Shown piece by piece: positions 6,817 through 12,885 of a stretch of DNA of 15,133 nucleotides. The notes beneath the pieces are model-generated. The model was not told where the DNA came from. It was given only the letters and a program-made list of their open reading frames with translations, and ran no database searches. How positions within the stretch are numbered: the stretch's first letter is position 1; every line of letters begins with the position of its first letter. Source of the stretch: DATFPQ01 sp035264765 (lineage in GTDB: Bacteria; Actinomycetota; Actinomycetes; Actinomycetales; Angustibacteraceae). The position numbers and the translations under genes were made by a program. Location of the stretch: the NCBI GenBank assembly GCA_035264765.1, contig DATFPQ010000114.1, positions 1 to 15,133 on the forward strand, read 5' to 3'.

Positions 6817-8072
6817 CGGCCCCCGCGGACGTCCACCCGCAGACCGTCGCGCTGCTCGGCTCGACCGGCTCGATCGGCACCCAGGCGATCGAGGTGATGA
6901 GTCGCTTCCCGGAGCGGTTCCGGGTGACCGCGCTGGCGGCTAGAGGCTCGGACGTCGGGGCGCTGGCCCGCCAGGCCGTGGCGCTCGGGGTCGAGCAGGT
7001 AGCGGTCGCCGACGAGCGGGCGGTGCCTGCACTCCGGGACGCGCTCGCCGCGGCCGTCGCCGCCGCGGGGTCGTGGGACGTCCCCGGGTCGCCCGTGCCC
7101 GCATGGGCCGGGGACGTGGCGGGGCCCCGCGAGGTCGCCGGGATGCCGGAAGTGCTGGCCGGTCCGGACGCCGCGGCAACGGTCGCCGGCCGCGGCGACG
7201 ACGTGGTGCTGAACGGCATGACCGGGTCGGTCGGGCTGCGGCCCACGCTCGCCGCCCTGGCGGCGGGCAGCCGACTGGCTCTGGCCAACAAGGAGTCGCT
7301 GATCGTCGGCGGGCCGCTGGTCAAGGCCGCGGCCGCCCCGGAGCAGATCGTGCCGGTCGACTCCGAGCACTCGGCGCTGGCCCAGTGCCTGCGCGGCGGC
7401 CGCGCGAGCGAGGTCCGGCGCCTGGTGGTCACGGCGAGCGGCGGGCCGTTCCGCGGCCTGCGGCGCGAGCAGCTCGCCGACGTCACGCCGGAGCAGGCGC
7501 TGGCCCACCCGACCTGGTCGATGGGGCCGGTGATCACGACCAACTCGGCCACCCTGGTCAACAAGGGGCTGGAGGTGATCGAGGCGCATCTGCTGTTCGA
7601 CGTCCCGCTGGACGCCATCGACGTCGTCGTCCACCCCCAGTCGGTGGTGCACTCGATGGTCGAGTTCGTCGACGGCTCGACCCTCGCGCAGTGCTCGCCG
7701 CCGGACATGCGACTGCCCATCGCGCTCGCCCTCGGCTGGCCGGACCGCCTGCCGGGCGCGGCCGCGGGCTGCGACTGGACCACGGCCGGCACCTGGGAGT
7801 TCCTGCCGCTGGACGACGACGCGTTCCCCGCCGTGGGCCTGGCCCGCCGGGTGGGGGCGGCGGGGTCGACCTACCCCGCGGTGTTCAACGCGGCCAACGA
7901 GGAATGCGTGGCGGCGTTCCTGGCCGGCCAGGTCCGCTTTCCGGCCATCGTCGACACGGTGACCGCCGTGGTCGACCTGCACACCCCGCCGTCCGGCGTC
8001 CCGACGCTGGAGGACGTCCTGGCCGCGGAGCTGTGGGCCCGGGAGGAGGCGCGTGCGATATTGAAGGGGTGA
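6813..8072 (+). CDS. dxr: 1-deoxy-D-xylulose 5-phosphate reductoisomerase
   Basis: This is the second enzyme of the MEP route to isoprenoid precursors: it converts 1-deoxyxylulose 5-phosphate to 2-C-methylerythritol 4-phosphate with NADPH, and is the target of fosmidomycin. Its 419 residues show the NADPH motif GSTGSIG (16-22), LANKES (157-162), metal ligands Asp183 and Glu185 in PVDSEHSA, the flexible-loop region HPTWSMG (232-238), and metal ligand Glu254 in NKGLEVIEAHLLFD. Residues ~82-110 look like an Ala/Gly/Pro-rich insertion that explains the somewhat large size. There is no ribosome site; the GTG start lies inside the gabD stop region (GTGA), so translation probably depends on gabD. 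The downstream protease gene overlaps in the same way. Confidence 0.97.
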   Translation: MTAPADVHPQTVALLGSTGSIGTQAIEVMSRFPERFRVTALAARGSDVGALARQAVALGVEQVAVADERAVPALRDALAAAVAAAGSWDVPGSPVPAWAGDVAGPREVAGMPEVLAGPDAAATVAGRGDDVVLNGMTGSVGLRPTLAALAAGSRLALANKESLIVGGPLVKAAAAPEQIVPVDSEHSALAQCLRGGRASEVRRLVVTASGGPFRGLRREQLADVTPEQALAHPTWSMGPVITTNSATLVNKGLEVIEAHLLFDVPLDAIDVVVHPQSVVHSMVEFVDGSTLAQCSPPDMRLPIALALGWPDRLPGAAAGCDWTTAGTWEFLPLDDDAFPAVGLARRVGAAGSTYPAVFNAANEECVAAFLAGQVRFPAIVDTVTAVVDLHTPPSGVPTLEDVLAAELWAREEARAILKG

Positions 8073-9463
8073 CCACCCTGTACTACGCCCTCGGCGCGCT
8101 GGCCCTCGCCCTGGGCGTCGGCCTGTCGATCGCGCTGCACGAGATCGGGCACCTGGTGCCGGCCAAGCGCTTCGGGGTAAAGGTGACGCAGTACATGGTC
8201 GGCTTCGGCCCGACCCTGTGGTCACGTCGCCGCGGCGAGACCGAGTACGGCGTCAAGGCGATCCCGCTCGGCGGCTACATCCGGATGATCGGCATGTTCC
8301 CGCCCAAGCCCGGCGAGGACCCCCGGATGGTTCGCGCCAGCTCCACCGGGCGGATGGGCCTGATGGTGGACACCGCCGTCCAGGCGCGCGCGGACCGTCG
8401 CACGGGCCTGGCCGAGCAGGCCCGCCAGCAGTCTCTGGAGGAGATCCGGCCCGGCGACGAGCACCGGGTGTTCTACCGGCTGTCGGTGCCGCGCAAGGTC
8501 ATCGTGATGCTCGGCGGGCCGACGATGAACCTGCTGATCGCGGCGGTCCTGATCGCGGTCACCGTGTCCGGCTTCGGCATGCTCGGGTCCACCACCCGCG
8601 TCCAGACCGTGTCGCAGTGCGTCCTACCCGCCAGCGCGCCGGCCGACCAGCAGTGCCAGCCGACGGACCCGCGGGCGCCCGCCGCGGAAGCGGGAGTGCT
8701 GCCCGGCGACCGGCTGGTCGCCTTCGACGGCGAGCAGGTCACCAGCTGGGAGCAGGCCCGCAGCGCCATCCGGGCGGCTGGCGGGCGCACCGTGCAGCTC
8801 ACCGTCGAGCGCGACGGGCAGCCGCTCACCCTGACGGCGACGGTCCCGTTCACTGCGCGGCCGGTCGTGGGCGCCGACGGCCGGCCGGTGCTGGCCGCGG
8901 ACGGCACACCCCGCACCGAGCGGGTCGGCTTCCTCGGCCTCTCGCCGCTGCCCGGCCTGGTTCGCCAGCCGCTCACCGAGGTGCCGGGCGTGATCGGCAA
9001 CGGGCTGGCGCAGACCGCCGGCGTGGTGCTGCGCATCCCGCAGAAGATGGTCGGCGTCGCCAAGGCCGCGTTCGGAAACGGCGAGCGCGACCCCAACGGC
9101 CCCATCGGCGTCGTCGGCGTCACCCGGGTCGCGGGTGAGATCGCCAGCAGCAAGGACATCGCGTTCGTCCAAGGGCCCCGCGCGCGGATCTCGTTCCTGC
9201 TGTCCCTGCTGGCGTCGCTCAACCTGGCGCTGTTCGTGTTCAACCTGATCCCGCTGCTCCCGCTGGACGGCGGGCACGTCGCCGGGGCGCTGTACGAGGG
9301 GGCTCGGCGGACCGTCGCCCGGCTGCGCCGCCGCCCGGACCCCGGCCCCTTCGATGTCGCCCGGCTGCTGCCGATCGCCTACGCCGTGAGCAGCGTGCTG
9401 ATCGCCATGTCCGTCCTGCTCGTGTACGCCGACGTCGTCAACCCGATCCGGATCGGCGGCTGA
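8069..9463 (+). CDS. rip1: Site-2 intramembrane zinc metalloprotease (M50 family, RseP/Rip1-like)
   Basis: This 464-residue membrane protein is the counterpart of M. tuberculosis Rip1 (Rv2869c) and E. coli RseP, which cut membrane anti-sigma factors inside the bilayer. The first membrane segment carries the zinc motif HEIGH (24-28); the typical VGFGPTLWSRRRGETEYGVKAIPLGGY block follows (given here in part, residues ~44-70); a second membrane segment is near 155-172; a PDZ domain covers about 195-265; and the third metal motif NLIPLLPLDGGH (392-403) lies in the next membrane segment, with a last one near the C-terminus. The GTG at 8069 overlaps the dxr stop (GTGA). A long open frame continues upstream through dxr, but it is a shadow. 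The anti-sigma substrate cannot be told from this window. Confidence 0.95.
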   Translation: MTTLYYALGALALALGVGLSIALHEIGHLVPAKRFGVKVTQYMVGFGPTLWSRRRGETEYGVKAIPLGGYIRMIGMFPPKPGEDPRMVRASSTGRMGLMVDTAVQARADRRTGLAEQARQQSLEEIRPGDEHRVFYRLSVPRKVIVMLGGPTMNLLIAAVLIAVTVSGFGMLGSTTRVQTVSQCVLPASAPADQQCQPTDPRAPAAEAGVLPGDRLVAFDGEQVTSWEQARSAIRAAGGRTVQLTVERDGQPLTLTATVPFTARPVVGADGRPVLAADGTPRTERVGFLGLSPLPGLVRQPLTEVPGVIGNGLAQTAGVVLRIPQKMVGVAKAAFGNGERDPNGPIGVVGVTRVAGEIASSKDIAFVQGPRARISFLLSLLASLNLALFVFNLIPLLPLDGGHVAGALYEGARRTVARLRRRPDPGPFDVARLLPIAYAVSSVLIAMSVLLVYADVVNPIRIGG

Positions 9464-9505
9464 CCGGGCCGGCTGACGGGCCGGCCGGCCTGGCCGGCTG
9501 ACCGG
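9458..9505 (+). repeat. GC-rich repeat and hairpin region after the protease gene
   Basis: GGCTGAC(C/G)GG occurs three times (9458-9467, 9471-9480, 9496-9505), the first including the rip1 stop codon. Between them GGCCGGCCGGCC and nearby GGCCGGC can pair in several ways into strong hairpins. This may slow or end transcription after rip1, in line with a new promoter-like element before ispG. Simple GC expansion is an equally good explanation. Confidence 0.35.
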
Positions 9506-9522
9506 CGCGAGGAGGGCTGGCC

Positions 9523-9642
9523 ATGGCCGCGACCCCCCGATCGGGCCGTGCACGCGCATCGCTCGCGGCGGGCGATACTGGAGGCATGAACACCCCACGA
9601 CGTCGCTCGCTGGGCTCACGACGCCCAGGGGGCCCGAAGTGA
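9523..9642 (+). CDS. Small upstream ORF before ispG (39 or 18 residues)
   Basis: An ATG at 9523 follows GGAGGG by 6 bases and opens a 39-codon frame. An in-frame ATG at 9586 begins an 18-residue form, MNTPRRRSLGSRRPGGPK, placed 6 bases after a -10-like GATACT and hence a leaderless candidate. Both forms end in TGA at 9640-9642, overlapping the ispG GTG start in GTGA. The product is rich in Arg, Ser, Gly and Pro and resembles no family I know. Its most likely role, if real, is translational coupling to ispG. A chance ORF is quite possible in such GC-rich DNA. Confidence 0.33.
   Translation: MAATPRSGRARASLAAGDTGGMNTPRRRSLGSRRPGGPK
9574..9579 (+). promoter_or_regulatory. Candidate -10 element (GATACT) for ispG and the acetyltransferase gene
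   Basis: GATACT differs from TATACT at one position and keeps the important A2 and T6. It is the most AT-rich hexamer in the rip1-ispG gap and ends 6 bases before an in-frame ATG (9586). It would give ispG and the GNAT gene a transcript of their own. The -35 region has no clear TTGACA-like match. Confidence 0.42.
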
Positions 9643-10796
9643 GCGTCTCCATCGGCATGCCCGCCGCGCCGCCCCCGGTGCTGGCGCCACGTCGTCCCTC
9701 CCGCAAGATCCGGGTCGGCAGCGTGGACGTCGGCGGCGACGCGCCCATCAGCGTGCAGTCGATGACCACGACTCCGACCACCGACATCAACGCGACCTTG
9801 CAGCAGATCGCGGAGCTGACCGCGACCGGCTGCGACATCGTCCGGGTGGCCTGCCCGAGCCAGGACGACGCCGACGCGCTGCCGGCGATCGCCCGCAAGT
9901 CGCAGATCCCGGTGATCGCCGACATCCACTTCCAGCCGAAGTACGTGTTCGCCGCGATCGACGCGGGCTGCGCGGCGGTCCGGGTGAACCCCGGCAACAT
10001 CCGACGCTTCGACGACCAGGTGAAGGCGATCGCCCAGGCCGCCAAGGACGCGGGCGTGTCCATCCGGATCGGCGTTAACGCCGGCTCGCTCGACCCGCGC
10101 CTGCTCGCCAAGTACGGCAAGGCGACGCCCGAGGCGCTGGTCGAGTCGGCGGTATGGGAGGCCTCGCTGTTCGAGGAGCACGACTTCCACGACTTCAAGA
10201 TCTCGGTGAAGCACAACGACCCGGTCGTCATGGTCCGCGCCTACGAGCTGCTCGCCGAGCGCGGCGACTGGCCGCTGCACCTCGGCGTGACCGAGGCCGG
10301 CCCCGCGTTCCAGGGCACGATCAAGTCCGCGACCGCATTCGGCGCGCTGCTCAGCAAGGGGATCGGCGACACGATCCGGGTCTCGCTGTCCGCGCCGCCG
10401 GTGGAGGAGGTCAAGGTCGGCATCTCGATCCTGCAGTCGCTGAACCTGCGGCCGCGCCGGCTGGAGATCGTGTCCTGCCCCTCCTGCGGGCGGGCCCAGG
10501 TCGACGTCTACAAGCTCGCCGAGGAGGTCACGGCCGGCCTGGACGGACTGACCGTGCCGCTGCGGGTCGCCGTCATGGGCTGCGTCGTCAACGGTCCCGG
10601 CGAGGCGCGGGAGGCCGACCTGGGTGTGGCGTCCGGAAACGGCAAGGGTCAGATCTTCGTCAAGGGCGAGGTCATCAAGACCGTCCCGGAGTCGGCCATC
10701 GTCGAGACCCTGATCGAGGAGGCCATGCGCATCGCCGACGGCATGGCGGAGCAGGACGAGGAGAGCGTCGGCGGCCCCTCGGTCACCGTCGTCTAG
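9639..10796 (+). CDS. ispG: 4-hydroxy-3-methylbut-2-enyl diphosphate synthase (flavodoxin/ferredoxin)
   Basis: This 385-residue iron-sulfur enzyme (GcpE) carries out the penultimate MEP-pathway step, reductively converting methylerythritol cyclodiphosphate to hydroxymethylbutenyl diphosphate. The N-terminal TIM-barrel shows SVQSMTTTPTTD (38-49), VRVACPSQDDADALPAIA (68-85) and ADIHFQP (94-100). The C-terminal domain has the [4Fe-4S] ligands Cys280 and Cys283 in VSCPSCGR, Cys315 and Glu322 in MGCVVNGPGEA. Length and motifs are normal for the bacterial short form. The GTG at 9639 is preceded by AGGGGG and overlaps the stop of a small ORF. With dxr two genes upstream, this is a partial MEP gene cluster split by the site-2 protease, as in mycobacteria. 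Confidence 0.97.
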   Translation: MSVSIGMPAAPPPVLAPRRPSRKIRVGSVDVGGDAPISVQSMTTTPTTDINATLQQIAELTATGCDIVRVACPSQDDADALPAIARKSQIPVIADIHFQPKYVFAAIDAGCAAVRVNPGNIRRFDDQVKAIAQAAKDAGVSIRIGVNAGSLDPRLLAKYGKATPEALVESAVWEASLFEEHDFHDFKISVKHNDPVVMVRAYELLAERGDWPLHLGVTEAGPAFQGTIKSATAFGALLSKGIGDTIRVSLSAPPVEEVKVGISILQSLNLRPRRLEIVSCPSCGRAQVDVYKLAEEVTAGLDGLTVPLRVAVMGCVVNGPGEAREADLGVASGNGKGQIFVKGEVIKTVPESAIVETLIEEAMRIADGMAEQDEESVGGPSVTVV

Positions 10797-10806
10797 GGAC
10801 TCGGAG

Positions 10807-11727
10807 ATGTTCAGCCGACCGGTCACGGGCGCGGGTGGTCGACACCGCCCCCTCGTCACCGGCAGGCTGGGCCACGTGCTTCGTACCGCCACCTCGCTGC
10901 GCACCCTCGAACGGGGGGACCGCGACGCCGTCCTCGAGCTGTGCGCCGAGGACCCGTGCGCCAGCGTCATGGTGGCCGAACGCGTGGAGCAGGTGGGCAC
11001 CGACCCGGTGCGGCTCGGTGGTGAGCTGTGGGGGCTGTTCGAGCACGGCCGGCTGGTGAGCGCCTGCTGGTCCGGCGCAAACTTCATCCCGGTCAGCGTG
11101 CGGTCCACGGCCGCCCTGGACGCGTTCGCCAGCCGGGCCCGCCGGTCCGGGGCGATCTACTCCTCGATGTTCGGGGCCGCTGACGGCGTCCTGGCGCTGT
11201 GGTCGCGGCTGGAGCCGCTGGGCTGGCGGGCGCGGGACGTCCGCGCGTGCCAGCCGCTGTTCGCCATCGACCGCACGCCCGCCGTGGCCCCCGACCCGCT
11301 CGTCCACCGCGCGAAGCCGGAGGACCTGGCCGCCGTGCTGCCGGCGTCCATCGCCATGTTCACCGAGGAGGTGGGCTACTCCCCGGTCGGCCCGGACGGC
11401 GGCGCCGCGTACCGGCGCCGAGTCGCCGAGCTGCTGCGGCAGCGCCGCACGTTCGTCCGCTTCGGTCCCAACGGCGAGGTCGTCTTCAAGGCCGACCTGG
11501 GCGCGGTCGGCTCGAAGGTCGCCCAGGTCCACGGCGTCTGGGTCGACCCGCGCTGGCGCGGCCAGGGGATCGCGGCGCCTGCCATGGCCGCGGTGGTCCA
11601 GGCGACGCTGCGCGACGAGGCGCCCGTCGTGTCGCTGTACGTCAACGACTACAACGTCCGGGCGCTGGCCGCCTACCGCCGCGCGGGGTTCGAGCAGGTC
11701 GGCACATTCGCCACCGTCCTTTTCTAG
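10807..11727 (+). CDS. GNAT-family N-acetyltransferase (two-domain, DUF4081-type N-terminus)
   Basis: This 306-residue protein has a C-terminal GNAT domain with the acetyl-CoA loop in VDPRWRGQGIAAPAM (RWRGQG at 249-254) and the later strand VSLYVNDYNVRALAAYRRAGFEQVG typical of the fold (shown here in outline; 'N..RALAAYRRAGF' is the key part). The N-terminal half is a degenerate GNAT-like domain (DUF4081). It corresponds by position to M. tuberculosis Rv2867c, directly after ispG. The substrate is unknown. The ATG at 10807 is 10 bases after the ispG stop but has only a weak AGGGA upstream; the GTG at 10876, giving MLRTATSLRTLERGDRD, matches where the recognisable domain begins and may be the true start. 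Confidence 0.87.
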   Translation: MFSRPVTGAGGRHRPLVTGRLGHVLRTATSLRTLERGDRDAVLELCAEDPCASVMVAERVEQVGTDPVRLGGELWGLFEHGRLVSACWSGANFIPVSVRSTAALDAFASRARRSGAIYSSMFGAADGVLALWSRLEPLGWRARDVRACQPLFAIDRTPAVAPDPLVHRAKPEDLAAVLPASIAMFTEEVGYSPVGPDGGAAYRRRVAELLRQRRTFVRFGPNGEVVFKADLGAVGSKVAQVHGVWVDPRWRGQGIAAPAMAAVVQATLRDEAPVVSLYVNDYNVRALAAYRRAGFEQVGTFATVLF

Positions 11728-11754
11728 GCGTCGGCTGGCATCGACTCGCCTCGG

Positions 11755-11772
11755 CCTGTCCCCACCGACAGG
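11755..11772 (+). terminator. Small hairpin after the acetyltransferase gene
   Basis: CCTGTC (11755-11760) and GACAGG (11767-11772) form a 6-bp stem with a 6-base loop, 28 bases after the GNAT stop codon. There is no T-run. The position suits a terminator between convergent genes, but the same CCTGTC motif recurs around the broken gene that follows, so it may belong to a repeat instead. Confidence 0.3.
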
Positions 11773-11818
11773 ACCAATGGCCGCTTCCCCGGTGCGGCGG
11801 GCTATGTCGAGCCGTTGA

Positions 11819-11833
11819 TCCTGTCGGCCGGGC
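11819..11833. repeat. 15-base direct repeat, left copy (right copy 12832-12846)
   Basis: TCCTGTCGGCCGGGC is found identically at 11819-11833 and 12832-12846, one just beyond the 3' end of the decayed DUF559 gene and one upstream of its 5' end. An inverted partner CCGACAGGA lies at 11765-11773, and another inverted partner lies at 12772-12787. The bracketed arrangement hints at cassette borders, but a 15-mer match can arise by chance in DNA this rich in GC. Confidence 0.4.
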
Positions 11834-11842
11834 ATGGGTTCG

Positions 11843-12708
11843 TCACGCGCAGCGCGGCGGACGAACCGTCGCGGCCACCGTCGCCGCGACCCACTCGGGT
11901 TCGAACATCACCTGCTCCCAGGCAAGCGCAGCACCCGCCAGCCCCGGACGGTGAGCTCGTCGTAGCGGCGGCAGTCGCGCACCAGCGCCGCGCGGGTCCC
12001 GTGGTGCTCGAAGCTGTCCGCTTCGAGCACCACCCGCAGCCGCCGGTGCGCAAGGTCGAGGCGGGCCTGGAACCCGTCATCCGCGATGAGGACCTGAGGT
12101 TCGAACCCGTGGACGCCCGCGAGCAGCAGGATGGCGCGTAGCGCGGACTCCAGTGGGCTCTCGCTTCGCGGGTCCGCGTGCCGGGCCACCGATCGCGCCC
12201 AGCGGGCCCCGGGCCCGCGCACCGCCTCGGCCGCGGCCAGCAGCTCTGTCGGACCGATCAGCTGTTGTCGCAGCGCGGAGTCCGCAATCGCCAGCGCCCC
12301 GGCTCGATCCAGGGTGCGCGCGCAGTCCAGCACCGTACGAAGCGCGCTGGTGACCTGGTCGACGACGTCGCAGCGCGTCAGTCCGGACCAGTGGAGCACG
12401 GCGCCGGCGGGGTCCACGCGGCCTCGGCGCGGGTCGATGGTGACGTGCGGCGGGTCCGGCGCCCGCACGACCGCCAGGCGCCAGTGCACGGCGGCGCTGG
12501 TGTGGGACACCACGCCCTACACCCGAGCCGCGGCCAGCCACGGATCGGCGGTGCCCGGCAGGGCGTAACGCCCGCGGGCGATCCGGACGACCGCGCCGTT
12601 CCGCAGCGCTCGGCGTAGCTCGGGCCGGCCGCACAGCGCCACGAGGTCGGCGGCGCCGGCGGTACCGCCGACCCGGAGCAGGACGTCGACCGGGTGAGCC
12701 CGGATCAT
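11843..12708 (-). pseudogene. Decayed AbiEi-antitoxin-like/DUF559 (Vsr-type nuclease fold) gene
   Basis: The intact family has an N-terminal winged-helix domain like AbiEi antitoxins followed by a DUF559 nuclease-fold domain. Here the N-terminal part (start 12708, MIRAHPVDVLLRVGG..., RGRYALPGTADPWLAAARV) ends at an in-frame TAG at 12517-12519. The same frame continues directly with GVVSHTSAAVHW and runs through SPLESALRAILLLAGV and the nuclease core LDLAHRRLRVVLEADSFEHHG to a TGA at 11908-11910. Just before this, RVLRL followed by PGSR departs from the family; one base fewer near 11921-11925 accounts for it, because the next frame gives WEQVMFEPEWV, the usual family ending, and runs to a stop at 11843. 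Two lesions in one gene argue for decay. A GTG restart at 12513 could still yield a 201-residue C-terminal fragment. Confidence 0.8.
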
Positions 12709-12771
12709 CCGAGGAGCCTGCCGCAGTGGGGAGCGCGGCCGCTGGGACCGTCCACAAGCGCCGCGGAGCGG

Positions 12772-12846
12772 GCCCGACGGACAGGAGCAGCGGGGCCGAT
12801 GGCGCCTGGCGCCCGGCCCATGCCCGATCGCTCCTGTCGGCCGGGC
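12772..12846. promoter_or_regulatory. Nested dyad in the divergent gap before the MFS gene
   Basis: GCCCGACGGACAGGAG (12772-12787) pairs with 12831-12846 at 14 of 16 positions. Inside the 43-base loop lies a second hairpin: GGGCC (12793-12797) with GGCCC (12815-12819), and GGCG (12801-12804) with CGCC (12810-12813). The outer right arm ends 3 bases before the candidate -10 of the MFS gene, a place where a repressor would block the promoter. It lies between divergently read genes, so a terminator role is unlikely. Confidence 0.45.
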
Positions 12847-12849
12847 GGG

Positions 12850-12855
12850 TACGGT
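12850..12855 (+). promoter_or_regulatory. Candidate -10 element (TACGGT) for the MFS-proS transcript
   Basis: TACGGT matches TANNNT and lies 30 bases before the GTG start of the transporter, leaving room for the GAGGGGG ribosome site at 12873-12879. It directly follows the right arm of the nested dyad. No -35 hexamer is recognisable. Confidence 0.35.
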
Positions 12856-12885
12856 TCCTCCTCCGGAGTAACGAGGGGGACGGCA

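Noticed and set aside
7073..8068. In-frame upstream extension of the site-2 protease gene through dxr
   Set aside because: The translation is Arg/Gly/Pro-rich shadow sequence; the family start matches the GTG at 8069, which overlaps the dxr stop.
8060..8068. ATT start for the site-2 protease at 8060, with GGAGGAGG 10 bases upstream
   Set aside because: ATT is a very rare start codon, and the GTG three codons later gives the usual stop/start overlap; the ribosome-site spacing is nevertheless worth remembering.
11853..11888. CGCGGCG/CGCCGCG hairpin as a terminator
   Set aside because: It lies inside the reconstructed 3' end of the decayed gene and such pairings are frequent by chance in this composition.
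11908..12708. An intact two-gene toxin-antitoxin pair (AbiEi-like plus nuclease)
   Set aside because: Both parts lie in the same frame separated by one amber codon, match successive parts of a single known protein type, and the second part has a frameshifted end.
12694..12885. Longer N-terminus for the MFS transporter
   Set aside because: It would overlap the 5' end of the decayed minus-strand gene, has no transporter-like residues, and the GTG at 12886 has a well-placed ribosome site.
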